A stretch of DNA of 26,485 nt, taken from the NCBI GenBank assembly GCA_035693025.1, contig DASSHI010000003.1, positions 1-26,485 of the forward strand. The letters run 5' to 3'. The translations under genes were made by a program, and so were the position numbers. Positions 16,507 through 24,090 of the stretch are shown here, in pieces. The notes under the pieces were generated by a model, which was not told the DNA's origin, did no database searches, and was given only the letters and a program-made list of their open reading frames with translations. Source of the stretch: VRUE01 sp035693025. GTDB lineage: Bacteria; Actinomycetota; Thermoleophilia; Solirubrobacterales; 70-9. The number at the start of each line of letters is the position of its first letter. Within the stretch, counting starts at the first letter, position 1.

Positions 16507-17133
16507 ATGGAGGCTCACGACCGCACCGAGAAGCTCTCGGCCTCTCCGCAGCTGTTCGAGAGCGACTTCCTCAACTTCTTCTCCCGGGTCCACCCGGCGA
16601 TTCCGGCGATCGTCTTCGTCCCCGTGATCGTCGTCATGGAGTGGCTCGGCGCCGGCCGCGGCCAGGCCGCCTGGGAGCTGATCGCGCTCAGCCTCGGCGG
16701 GATCGCGATCTGGACGCTGACCGAGTACTGGCTGCACCGGCTGGTCTTCCACTGGGAGCCCGACAACGCCTTCGGCAGGCGCATGCACTTCATCATCCAC
16801 GGCATCCACCACGACCATCCCAACGACAAGCTGCGGCTGGTCATGCCCCCGGCGGTCTCGATCCCGCTGGCGGCGCTGTTCTTCTTCGGCTTCACGCTGA
16901 TCTTCGGCACTCCGGCCGCCTACCCACTCTTCGGCGGCTTCATCGCCGGCTACCTCTTCTACGACTACACGCATTACTACGTGCACCACTTCGTCCCCAA
17001 GTCAGACCTCGGCAAGCGTCTGCGCGAGCAGCACATGCGTCACCACTTCCAGGACCATCGCTTCGGCTACGGCGTCTCCTCGCCGCTCTGGGACGTCGTC
17101 TTCCGCACGCTGCCCAAGAAGCGCCGCCGCTAG
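16507..17133 (+). CDS. Fatty-acid hydroxylase superfamily membrane protein (FA2H/Scs7-like)
   Basis: A 208-residue integral membrane di-iron oxygenase that hydroxylates or desaturates a lipid. All histidine boxes are present: HRLVFH (His77, His82), MHFIIHGIHHDHP (His94, His98, His101, His102, His104), YDYTHYYVHH (His156, His160, His161) and HMRHHFQDH (His176, His179, His180, His184). Hydrophobic segments lie at about 31-47, 57-73, 118-134 and 138-152. The order of boxes, and HGIHHDHP in particular, resemble fatty-acid 2-hydroxylases rather than sterol desaturases, but the fused cytochrome b5 domain of Scs7 is absent, so a separate electron donor is needed. It stands alone between the four-cysteine gene and the winged-helix gene. 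Confidence 0.9.
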   Translation: MEAHDRTEKLSASPQLFESDFLNFFSRVHPAIPAIVFVPVIVVMEWLGAGRGQAAWELIALSLGGIAIWTLTEYWLHRLVFHWEPDNAFGRRMHFIIHGIHHDHPNDKLRLVMPPAVSIPLAALFFFGFTLIFGTPAAYPLFGGFIAGYLFYDYTHYYVHHFVPKSDLGKRLREQHMRHHFQDHRFGYGVSSPLWDVVFRTLPKKRRR

Positions 17134-17154
17134 CAGCGTAAGGGCCGTGGAAAT

Positions 17155-17188
17155 AACGGTGGCTCGCATTGCCTGCTTCCCCACCGTT
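17155..17188 (+). terminator. Weak hairpin after the hydroxylase gene
   Basis: AACGGTGG (17155-17162) pairs with CCACCGTT (17181-17188) across an 18-nt loop, 21 nt after the hydroxylase stop codon. There is no T-tract beyond TTCC, so it is only a tentative terminator. Confidence 0.35.
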
Positions 17189-17247
17189 CCTTCGAACGTC
17201 GAGACCTGTGGAGTACCTGTTTGACGTAACAGGGTCGCAGTCCAATT

Positions 17248-17296
17248 AGTCAGTGTGACACTGGCCAATCCGGCCAGGGGGATATCCCTACTGACT
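17248..17296 (+). promoter_or_regulatory. Cluster of palindromes upstream of the winged-helix gene
   Basis: Outer arms AGTCAGT (17248-17254) and ACTGACT (17290-17296) enclose three smaller dyads: CAGTGTGACACTG (17251-17263), CTGGCC-AATCC-GGCCAG (17261-17277) and GGGATATCCC (17279-17288). This is less GC-rich than the rest. It lies in the 266-nt gap before the winged-helix gene and could be an operator region or a folded leader. No clear promoter could be assigned. Confidence 0.4.
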
Positions 17297-17399
17297 GTGT
17301 ATCTACAAAACTCCCTTCGAAGCTGTGCAACACTGCCGTACGCAATCACATGCTTACCAGTTTCCGGGCACCGTGAACGGTCCGGACGAAAGGAATGAG

Positions 17400-17777
17400 A
17401 TGCCAAGCACCACTCACGTACTCGACGAGGCTCGCGACCTGGTCAAGAAGCGCCTCGCCGAGCTGGACGACGAGCGCAAGCGCCTCGAGCGCGCCCTCGC
17501 CGAGCTGGGCGGCAAAGCCACCGTTCGCAGCGGCCGCGGACCGGGCCGTCCGCGTGGCTCGAGCTCGAAAGGCGGCGCTCCGAAAAAACGACGTCGTCGC
17601 AAGGGCACCCGTGCCGATCAGGCCGTCGCGCTGGTCGAGGGCAGCCCGGGCATCAGCGCCTCGGACATTGCCAAGCAGATGAAAATCAAGCCCAACTATC
17701 TCTACCGCGTTCTCGGTGACATGGAGAAAGAGGGGCGGGTCACCAAGAAAGGGCGGCAGTACTACCCGGCCAAATAG
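17400..17777 (+). CDS. Winged-helix DNA-binding protein with coiled coil and AT-hook-like linker
   Basis: A 125-residue basic protein in three parts. Residues 7-37 form a charged coiled coil (DEARDLVKKRLAELDDERKR). Residues 43-70 form a Gly/Arg/Lys linker with an AT-hook-like core, GRGPGRPRG, then PKKRRRRKG. Residues 71-125 are a winged helix: DQAVALVEGSPGISASDIAK, then YLYRVLGDMEKEGRVTKKGR. This layout suggests a dimer that binds AT-rich or bent DNA through the hook plus a winged helix, as a nucleoid-associated protein or regulator would; this is inference. The start is supported by AAGGA five nt upstream; a 25-codon in-frame extension has no such support. Element B follows 11 nt after the stop. 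Confidence 0.8.
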   Translation: MPSTTHVLDEARDLVKKRLAELDDERKRLERALAELGGKATVRSGRGPGRPRGSSSKGGAPKKRRRRKGTRADQAVALVEGSPGISASDIAKQMKIKPNYLYRVLGDMEKEGRVTKKGRQYYPAK

Positions 17778-17788
17778 GCGGGGTGCCC

Positions 17789-17903
17789 TGGGGCGATCCC
17801 GGTAGGGCTTTCACTTAACTTTTTCGGTGGGTCGGGCTCAGCTGGCGCCCGGTGCGCTCGACGAAAAAGTACAAGACGTTTCAGCCCTACCGGGATCGCC
17901 CCA
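17789..17903. repeat. Inverted-repeat element B, probable bidirectional terminator
   Basis: A perfect 21-bp outer stem (17789-17809 with 17883-17903, core GGGGCGATCCCGGTAGGGCT), an 8/12-nt asymmetric loop and an inner 9-bp stem ACTTTTTCG (17818-17826 with 17862-17870). It is homologous to element A: the 12-mer CTTAACTTTTTC and the 16-mer GAAAAAGTACAAGACG are identical, while outer-stem differences are matched on both arms. It lies between the convergent winged-helix and mdh genes. Confidence 0.8.
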
Positions 17904-17954
17904 CTCCGAGCTCAGCTCTGGCTCGGGTAGAGCCTGGCCGGGTTGAGCTGGGTC

Positions 17955-18941
17955 CTAGATCAGACCCAGCTGGCTGACGGCGTCGCGCTCGCCTTTCAGC
18001 TCGGCGATGGTGGCTTCTATGCGGGGGCGGGAGAAGTCGGGGACGTCGAGGTTCTCGACGATCTGCCACTCGCCGTTCGAGCAACTGCAGGGGTGGCCGG
18101 CGACCACGCCCTCCTCGATTCCGTATGCGCCGTTCGAGGGCACGCCCATCGAGACCCAGTCGCCGTCGGGGGTGCCCAGCACCCAGTCGTGAACATGGTC
18201 GATCGCGGCGTTGGCGGCGGATGCGGCGCTGGAGGCGCCGCGGGCGTCGATGATCTCCGCACCCCGTTTGGCGACCCGGGGAATGAACTCATCGCCGATC
18301 CAGGCCTCGTCGTCGACCGCGTCCCAGGCGCTCGCGCCGTCGACCTTGGCGTTGACCAGGTCCGGGTACTGCGTGGTCGAATGGTTGCCCCAGACGGTCA
18401 TGTTGGTGACGCTGTCGATCGGCTTGCCGAGCTTGTTGGCGAGCTGCGCGATCGCCCGGTTGTGATCGAGGCGCATCATCGCGGTGAAGCGCTCGCGCGG
18501 GACGCCGTCGGCGTTGGACATCGCGATCAGGCAGTTGGTGTTGGCCGGGTTGCCGACCACGAGCACTCGCACGTCATCGGCAGCGCCGGCCGCGATCGCT
18601 TCGCCCTGCGGCTTGAAGATGCCGCCGTTGGCCTCGAGCAGGTCGGCGCGCTCCATGCCGGGCCCGCGCGGCCGGGCGCCGACCAAGAGGCCGATGTTGC
18701 AGCCGTCGAAGGCGGCCTTGGCATCGTCGAAGATGTCGATCTTGCCGAGCAGCGGGAAGGCGCAATCGTCGAGCTCCATCGCGGTGCCCTCGGCGGCCTT
18801 GACGGCATCGGGTATCTCGAGCAGGCTGAGCTCGACCGGGGTGTCGGGCCCGAGCATCTGGCCGCTGGCGATACGGAAAAGCAGCGCGTAGCCGATCTGG
18901 CCGGCGGCGCCGGTAACGGTGACTTTGACGGGGGTGCTCAC
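17955..18941 (-). CDS. mdh: Malate dehydrogenase
   Basis: Oxidises malate to oxaloacetate with NAD in the TCA cycle. The 328 residues match the cytosolic-type MDH. Seen: the nucleotide loop GAAGQIGY (11-18); Glu42 at the end of the second strand (LSLLEI); the mobile substrate loop GARPRGPGMER with Arg92 and Arg98; GNPANTN (130-136); MMRLDHNRA with Asp159 and Arg162; and catalytic His187 in WGNHSTTQYPD. The start is a GTG with AGGAG eight nt upstream. It follows icd by 40 nt on the same strand, so the two TCA enzymes are probably co-transcribed, with the TetR gene in front. Confidence 0.97.
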   Translation of the reverse strand: MSTPVKVTVTGAAGQIGYALLFRIASGQMLGPDTPVELSLLEIPDAVKAAEGTAMELDDCAFPLLGKIDIFDDAKAAFDGCNIGLLVGARPRGPGMERADLLEANGGIFKPQGEAIAAGAADDVRVLVVGNPANTNCLIAMSNADGVPRERFTAMMRLDHNRAIAQLANKLGKPIDSVTNMTVWGNHSTTQYPDLVNAKVDGASAWDAVDDEAWIGDEFIPRVAKRGAEIIDARGASSAASAANAAIDHVHDWVLGTPDGDWVSMGVPSNGAYGIEEGVVAGHPCSCSNGEWQIVENLDVPDFSRPRIEATIAELKGERDAVSQLGLI

Positions 18942-18981
18942 GTGTTCGTCTCCTGAAGTCGTGGTTTTGAGGTGTGGGTGC

Positions 18982-20202
18982 CTACGAGGACATCGCGCCC
19001 TGCAGGCGCTCGTCGATCGCGGCGAGAAACTCCTGCGTGGTCAGGTACTGCTGGTCCGGACCGACGAGAAGGGCGAGGTCTTTGGTCATCTTGCCGCTCT
19101 CGACCGTCTCGATGCAGACCTGCTCGAGGGTTGCGGCGAAGCGCGAGACCTCCGGGGTCTCGTCGAGGCGCCCGCGCGCGGCGAGACCGCGCGTCCAGGC
19201 GAAGATCGAGGCGATCGGGTTGGTCGAGGTCGGCTTGCCCTGCTGGTGCTGGCGGAAGTGGCGGGTGACGGTGCCGTGCGCGGCCTCCGCCTCCACAGTC
19301 TTGCCGTCGGGGCTCATCAGCACGCTGGTCATCAGGCCGAGCGAGCCGAACCCCTGGGCGACGGTGTCGGACTGGACGTCGCCGTCGTAGTTCTTGCAGG
19401 CCCAGACGTAACCGCCTTCCCACTTCAAGGCGGCGGCGACCATGTCGTCGATCAAACGGTGTTCGTAGCTGATCCCCTTGGCCTCGAAATCGGTCTTGAA
19501 CTCACTCTCGTAGACCTCGGCGAAGAGGTCCTTGAAGCGGCCGTCGTATTTCTTGAGGATCGTGTTCTTGGTCGAGAGGTAGACCGGGTAACCGCGGTCG
19601 AGGCCGTAGCGCATCGAAGCGCGGGCGAAGTCGCGGATCGAGTCGTCGAGGTTGTACATCGCCATCGCGATGCCCCCGCCGGGAAAGTCGTAGACGTCGA
19701 GCTCGACCGGCTCGGAGCCGTCCTTGGGGGCGTAGGTGAGCGTCAGGGTGCCCTCGCCGGGGACGACCATGTCCGTCGCCCGGTACTGATCGCCGAAGGC
19801 GTGGCGGCCGATCACGATCGGCTTCGTCCAGCCCGGCACCAGGCGGGGGATGTTCGAGATCACGATCGGCTCGCGGAAGATGACGCCACCGAGGACGTTG
19901 CGAATCGTTCCGTTGGGCGAGCGGTACATCTCCTTGAGGTCGAACTCCTCGACCCGCGCCTCGTCGGGAGTGATCGTCGCGCACTTGACCCCCACCCCGT
20001 GCCGCTTGATCGCTTCCGCAGCTTCGACGGTGATGCGATCCTCGCTCGCGTCGCGGCTCTCGATCCCGAGGTCGAAGTAGACGAGGTCGAGGTCGAGGTA
20101 GGGCAGAACCAGCTGCTCTTTGATGAACGACCAGATGATGCGAGTCATCTCGTCGCCGTCGAGCTCGACCACGGGGTTCTTGACTTGGATCTTGTCGGCC
20201 AT
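18982..20202 (-). CDS. icd: NADP-dependent isocitrate dehydrogenase
   Basis: Converts isocitrate to 2-oxoglutarate with NADP. The 406-residue protein is of the eukaryotic-like homodimeric type: VVELDGDEMTRIIW near the N-terminus, the substrate motif SPNGTIRN, GRHAFGDQYRATD, LSTKNTILKKYDGRFKD, and the catalytic/metal region NYDGDVQSD, then AAHGTVTRH for NADP binding. Its ATG lies only 13 nt after the stop of the TetR gene, with no clear Shine-Dalgarno sequence; TAGCAT 10 nt before the ATG overlaps the TetR stop and might be a minor promoter. It is followed by mdh. Confidence 0.97.
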   Translation of the reverse strand: MADKIQVKNPVVELDGDEMTRIIWSFIKEQLVLPYLDLDLVYFDLGIESRDASEDRITVEAAEAIKRHGVGVKCATITPDEARVEEFDLKEMYRSPNGTIRNVLGGVIFREPIVISNIPRLVPGWTKPIVIGRHAFGDQYRATDMVVPGEGTLTLTYAPKDGSEPVELDVYDFPGGGIAMAMYNLDDSIRDFARASMRYGLDRGYPVYLSTKNTILKKYDGRFKDLFAEVYESEFKTDFEAKGISYEHRLIDDMVAAALKWEGGYVWACKNYDGDVQSDTVAQGFGSLGLMTSVLMSPDGKTVEAEAAHGTVTRHFRQHQQGKPTSTNPIASIFAWTRGLAARGRLDETPEVSRFAATLEQVCIETVESGKMTKDLALLVGPDQQYLTTQEFLAAIDERLQGAMSS

Positions 20203-20215
20203 CGGCGCGGCGATG

Positions 20216-20818
20216 CTATCGACGTATACCCGCGAGCAGGTCCACGATCACCTCTTCGGAGCGTTCGCGCGCCGCCGTCTGATCTGCCGCGACGACGACC
20301 AGCATCGCCGCCTCGATCAGGGCGCCGAGCAGGACGATGGCGGTCGTCTCCGGATCCCGCGGCGGCAGTTCGCCGGCCTCTATTGCCGCGGTCACGAGAG
20401 CGCGCACGACACCGATGCCAAGCTCACCGGCCAGCTCGCGCCAGCGCTCCCAGCCCAGCACCGCGCGACTCTGGGTGAGGCCGATGCGGCGCAGCTCTTC
20501 GTCGCTTTCGCAGAGGCGCAGGTACGCCTTCGCAGCGGCGACGAGCGCCTCGGCGGGACTGCTCTCGGTCGAGAGCGCGGCCCCGATGCGGGCAAGCGCC
20601 CTCTGCTCCGAGGCCACGTAGACCGCCTCGAAGAGATCGAGCTTCGAGGGGAAGTGGTGATAGAGCGTTCCCCGGCTGACGCCGGAGCGGGCGAGGATCT
20701 CCTCGGTCGAGACCTGATCGAAATCGCGCTCCATGAAGAGGTCATGGGCCGCTTCGACCAGCGCCTCGCGGGCACCCTCGCTCGGACGTCCGGGCGCCCT
20801 CTTCGTCTCCGCCGCCAT
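20216..20818 (-). CDS. TetR-family regulator heading the icd-mdh operon
   Basis: A 200-residue regulator. The N-terminus is basic (KRAPGRPSEGAREALVEAA), followed by the helix-turn-helix STEEILARSGVSRGTLYHHFPSK at about 37-60. The rest is the helical ligand-binding domain (YLRLCESDEELRRIGLTQSRAV). It is divergent from the DUF4242 gene, with 70 nt between starts that hold a palindrome and both promoters. The icd gene begins 13 nt after its stop. The layout suggests it controls DUF4242 and itself, and thereby co-varies with icd and mdh. The ligand is unknown; an acyl-CoA is a guess based on the nearby acyl-CoA dehydrogenase. Confidence 0.92.
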   Translation of the reverse strand: MAAETKRAPGRPSEGAREALVEAAHDLFMERDFDQVSTEEILARSGVSRGTLYHHFPSKLDLFEAVYVASEQRALARIGAALSTESSPAEALVAAAKAYLRLCESDEELRRIGLTQSRAVLGWERWRELAGELGIGVVRALVTAAIEAGELPPRDPETTAIVLLGALIEAAMLVVVAADQTAARERSEEVIVDLLAGIRR

Positions 20819-20824
20819 CCGACC

Positions 20825-20855
20825 ATCATATAAATACCGACTGACAGTCTATAAT
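20825..20855. promoter_or_regulatory. Divergent promoters and palindromic operator between TetR and DUF4242
   Basis: GACTG-A-CAGTC at 20839-20849, with matching TA pairs further out, is a typical TetR-type operator. On the plus strand it abuts a perfect TATAAT (20850-20855) serving the DUF4242 gene. On the minus strand TATGAT (20825-20830) lies 6 nt before the TetR ATG. A repressor bound here would cover both promoters. Confidence 0.65.
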
Positions 20856-20888
20856 CACCCCCGACCCCCAAACGAGGAGGAGTGGAAC

Positions 20889-21191
20889 GTGAAGACCTAT
20901 GTGATCCGCAGGGAGAAGGCCTGGCAGAGCGCGGATGAGCTGGAGGCGACCGCCACCCGATCGAAAGAGGTCGCCGAAAGCGACTTTCCCGACGACATCA
21001 GCTGGATCCGCAGCTACGTGATCGCCGAGTCGGGTGGCACGCTGGGGACCGTGTGTATCTATCAGGCGAGCAGCACCGAGGCTGTCCGCGAGCACGCGAA
21101 GCGGGTCGATATGCCTGCTGACGAGATCCTCGAGGTGGCCGACACGGTGATCATCCGGCCCGATCCGGAGCCCCAGGCCTCGACGACCTGA
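20889..21191 (+). CDS. DUF4242 family protein
   Basis: A 100-residue protein with a ferredoxin-like fold expected from the family: KTYVIRREKAWQSADELEATATRS, then DDISWIRSYVIAESGGTLGTVCIYQASSTEAVREHAKR and MPADEILEVADTVI. A Streptomyces member, SCO4226, was reported to bind nickel; whether this one does is not visible. The start is a GTG with GAGGAGG eight nt upstream; no ATG fits. Its promoter and a palindromic operator are shared with the divergent TetR gene. The acyl-CoA dehydrogenase starts 33 nt downstream, so the two may be co-transcribed. Confidence 0.88.
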   Translation: MKTYVIRREKAWQSADELEATATRSKEVAESDFPDDISWIRSYVIAESGGTLGTVCIYQASSTEAVREHAKRVDMPADEILEVADTVIIRPDPEPQASTT

Positions 21192-21224
21192 CCCGATCGG
21201 CGGCTCGCCTGCGAGAATAGGGGT

Positions 21225-22895
21225 GTGGCTACTGCGGAGCACACGACCTCCCAGACGCACGAGGTCTTCAACCAGGCGACGCCGCTCGAGGACTACAACT
21301 CCTTCGACGCCGACCGCGTCCTGAACGAGGCGCTGAAGCGCGAGGGCGGCGGCTGGGCCGAGGACAAGGCCCGCGAGCTGGGAGCGATCTGCGGCTCGGC
21401 GCAGACGATCCGCTGGGGCTTCGAGGCAAACGAACGCAAGCCCGAGCTGCGCACCCACGACCGTTACGGCCACCGCATCGACGAGGTCGAGTTCGACAAC
21501 TCCTGGCACGAACTGATGAGGATCGGGGTCGACTACGGACTGCACGCGGCGCCCTGGCGCGAGCCCGGGCCCGGCGCCCACGTCGCCCGCGCGACGATGT
21601 TCACCCTCTTGATGCAGGCCGAGAGCGGAGTCGGCTGCCCGATCTCGATGACCTACTCGGCAATACCTGCGCTGCGGGTGCAGCCCGAGCTGGCCGAGGA
21701 ATGGGAGCCGCGCTTCCTCTCGCTCGACTACGACAAGCGCTCGCTGCCGGCGGAGCGCAAGAACGGCGCCCTCTGCGGAATGGCGATGACCGAGAAGCAG
21801 GGCGGCTCCGACGTGCGCGCCAACACGACGACGGCGACGCCGCTGAACGGCGGGGGGGCGGGCGCCGAGTACGAGCTGGTCGGCCACAAGTGGTTCTGCT
21901 CGGCCCCGATGTGCGACGCCTTCCTCGTCCTCGCCCAGACCGACTCGGGCATCTCCTGCTTCCTGATGCCCCGCTGGACGCCCGATGGCGAGCGCAACGG
22001 CTTCCAGATCCAGAGGCTCAAGGACAAGCTCGGCAACCGCTCCAACGCCTCCTCGGAGCTCGAGTTCCGCGGCGCCTGGGCGCGCATGGTCGGCGAGGAG
22101 GGCCGCGGCGTGCCGACGATCATCGAGATGGTCAACCACACCCGCCTGGATTGCGTGATCGGCGCCGCCACCGGCTTCCGGGCCGGCGTCGCGCAGGCGC
22201 TCAACCACACTTCGCAGCGTTCTGCCTTCGGGACGGACCTGATCGATCAGCCGCTGATGCGCAACGTGCTCGCCGACCTCTGCGTCGAATCGGAGGCGGC
22301 GACGATCGCGGCGATGCGCCTCGCGCGCAGCTACGACGAGGTCGCCGCCGGCGACGAGGGCGCGCACGAGTTCCGCCGTCTCGCCAACCCCGTGCTCAAG
22401 TACTGGCTCTGCAAGCGCCAGCCCTGGCACGCGGTCGAGTGCCTCGAGTGCCTCGGCGGCAACGGGTATATCGAGGAGTCGGGCATGCCGCGCCTGTACC
22501 GGGAGGCCCCGCTGGCATCGATCTGGGAGGGCTCGGGCAACGTCCAGTGCCTCGACGTGCTGCGGGCAATGGTCAAGAACCCGGCGTCGGTCGAGGCCTT
22601 CTTCGCCGAGGTACTGGAGGGCGCCGGCGCCGAGCCGAAGCTCGACGCCTACGTCTCAGAGCTGCGGGCCGAGATCCCAGGCGACATCGAGACGATCGAG
22701 TCGCGGGCGAGGACGATCGTCGAAAGGATGGCGCTCGCCCTGCAGGCCTCGCTGCTCGTCCGTTACGGCGACCCCGCCGTCGCCGACGCATTCTGCGCGT
22801 CGCGGCTGAGCGGCGACTGGGGCAACGCCTTCGGCACCCTCCCGGCCACGACGGACTTCGGCCGGATCGTCGACCGGCACATGCCGGTCGCCTAG
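21225..22895 (+). CDS. AidB-type acyl-CoA dehydrogenase
   Basis: An FAD enzyme of 556 residues, the length of the AidB branch rather than the ~380 of classic acyl-CoA dehydrogenases. Seen: VFNQATPLEDYNSFDADRVL, the AidB-type N-terminus; AMTEKQGGSDVRANTT, the FAD-binding block; GHKWFCSAPMCDAFLVLAQT; DKLGNRSNASSELEF; and LECLGGNGYIEESGMPRLYREAPLASIWEGSGNV, where the glutamate of WEGSGN is the usual catalytic base. E. coli AidB also binds DNA and is linked to alkylation damage, but most family members probably act on acyl-CoA; this cannot be settled here. The start is a GTG without a Shine-Dalgarno sequence. Its stop overlaps that of the convergent M50 gene. Confidence 0.93.
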   Translation: MATAEHTTSQTHEVFNQATPLEDYNSFDADRVLNEALKREGGGWAEDKARELGAICGSAQTIRWGFEANERKPELRTHDRYGHRIDEVEFDNSWHELMRIGVDYGLHAAPWREPGPGAHVARATMFTLLMQAESGVGCPISMTYSAIPALRVQPELAEEWEPRFLSLDYDKRSLPAERKNGALCGMAMTEKQGGSDVRANTTTATPLNGGGAGAEYELVGHKWFCSAPMCDAFLVLAQTDSGISCFLMPRWTPDGERNGFQIQRLKDKLGNRSNASSELEFRGAWARMVGEEGRGVPTIIEMVNHTRLDCVIGAATGFRAGVAQALNHTSQRSAFGTDLIDQPLMRNVLADLCVESEAATIAAMRLARSYDEVAAGDEGAHEFRRLANPVLKYWLCKRQPWHAVECLECLGGNGYIEESGMPRLYREAPLASIWEGSGNVQCLDVLRAMVKNPASVEAFFAEVLEGAGAEPKLDAYVSELRAEIPGDIETIESRARTIVERMALALQASLLVRYGDPAVADAFCASRLSGDWGNAFGTLPATTDFGRIVDRHMPVA

Positions 22896-24055
22896 CTCGC
22901 GGCGTCCCTGAGAGCTCTCCCGACCTGCTCGGCGGTGATCACGCCCATTAGCCTGCCCTCGGCATTGACCGCGAAGACGGCGCCGAAACGGCGCAGCGAG
23001 CGGTTGGCCAGGAGAGTGTCCAGGGGGGCGTCGTCGCGGACCTGGAAGGTGCCGTCGTCGCGCTCCAGCACATCGGCGACGAGTGAGGTCGTGCGAGAGA
23101 TCTCCGGGACCTCGTCGGCTTTGTCGCGGACGACGAGGCCGAGGAAGCGGTGGGCGGCGTCGATCACTGGGAACCACGGCCAGCGGTAGCGGAGGAAGTA
23201 TTCGTCGAGCGCCTGCTCGATCGTCAGCTGATCGGGGATGGTCACCGGTTCACGGTCCATGATGTCGGCGACCACCAACTTGCTGATCTGGCTGGTGATC
23301 GCGGTCTGGGCGGTGGCCGCGCGGGCCGAGCCGTTGACGACGAAGCCGATCAGGGCCAGCCAGACGCCGCCGAAGAGGTAGCCGTCGAAGACGAGGAGCA
23401 GCCCGGCGGCGACGAAGAGGTAGCCGAAGACGCGTCCGAGGTTGGCGGCGAAGCGGGTGGCCGAGGCGCGGTTGCCGGTCCGCCACCAGGCAATCGCGCG
23501 GACGATGCGGCCGCCGTCCATCGGGAAGGCCGGCAGCAGGTTGAAGACGAGGACGAGGAAGTTGATCATCGCCAGCCAGGAGACCATCGCCAGCACACCC
23601 GAGGTCGAGGCGCTGCTCTCGACCAGGGCCGCTTCGCTGAAATCGTGCCAACCCGCTGCGCCGACGCCGATCGCGGTCAGGACGACGACGAGCGCCAGGG
23701 TCACCAGCGGCCCCGCGACGGCCACCTCGAACTCGGTCCGCGGCGAGTCCGATTCGCGGCTCATCCGCGCCATCCCGCCGAAGATCCAGAGCTGGATGCT
23801 GGAGATGCCGATCCCGTTGCGCAGGGCGACGAACGCATGCCCGAGCTCGTGCAGGACGATCGAGCCGAAGAAGCCGACCGCGCTGATCAGCGCCAGGACG
23901 AACGGCGTCGTCGACGAGCTGCTTTCACCCAGCAGGTCGGCGTAGAACCTGGAGAGCCAGAAGATGACGAGGAAGAGGACGAAGAACCAGGACCAGTCGA
24001 CCGCGATGCGGATGCCGCGCACGCGGAACAGGGTGATTGGTCTGCCGCCGAACAT
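22892..24055 (-). CDS. M50-family intramembrane metalloprotease (site-2 protease) with CBS domains
   Basis: Cleaves membrane proteins within the bilayer, often releasing a sigma factor or regulator. It has 387 residues. Zinc ligands: His69, Glu70 and His73 in HELGH, and Asp180 in NLLPAFPMDGGR, both within predicted membrane helices (about 22-40, 52-75, 110-134, 155-180, 205-235). Residues 262-387 hold a pair of CBS modules (VVADIMDREPVTIPDQLTIEQALDEYF and RRFGAVFAVNAEGRLMGVITAEQVGRAL), which in other proteins bind adenosine nucleotides and so may link cleavage to energy state. It is of the SpoIVFB-like branch without a PDZ domain. It is divergent from the M28 gene with 35 nt between starts. 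The substrate is unknown. Confidence 0.94.
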   Translation of the reverse strand: MFGGRPITLFRVRGIRIAVDWSWFFVLFLVIFWLSRFYADLLGESSSSTTPFVLALISAVGFFGSIVLHELGHAFVALRNGIGISSIQLWIFGGMARMSRESDSPRTEFEVAVAGPLVTLALVVVLTAIGVGAAGWHDFSEAALVESSASTSGVLAMVSWLAMINFLVLVFNLLPAFPMDGGRIVRAIAWWRTGNRASATRFAANLGRVFGYLFVAAGLLLVFDGYLFGGVWLALIGFVVNGSARAATAQTAITSQISKLVVADIMDREPVTIPDQLTIEQALDEYFLRYRWPWFPVIDAAHRFLGLVVRDKADEVPEISRTTSLVADVLERDDGTFQVRDDAPLDTLLANRSLRRFGAVFAVNAEGRLMGVITAEQVGRALRDAAS

Positions 24056-24061
24056 CGACCA

Positions 24062-24067
24062 ATGTTA
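24062..24067 (-). promoter_or_regulatory. -10 box of the M50 gene (leaderless type)
   Basis: TAACAT on the minus strand, 6 nt before the ATG. With only 35 nt between the two divergent starts there is no room for a conventional leader. Confidence 0.5.
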
Positions 24068-24076
24068 AGCGGCAGA

Positions 24077-24082
24077 TAGGGT
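24077..24082 (+). promoter_or_regulatory. -10 box of the M28 gene (leaderless type)
   Basis: TAGGGT, 8 nt before the ATG, with no Shine-Dalgarno sequence. Its -35 region would lie inside the start of the divergent M50 gene. Confidence 0.45.
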
Positions 24083-24090
24083 CGCGCCCG

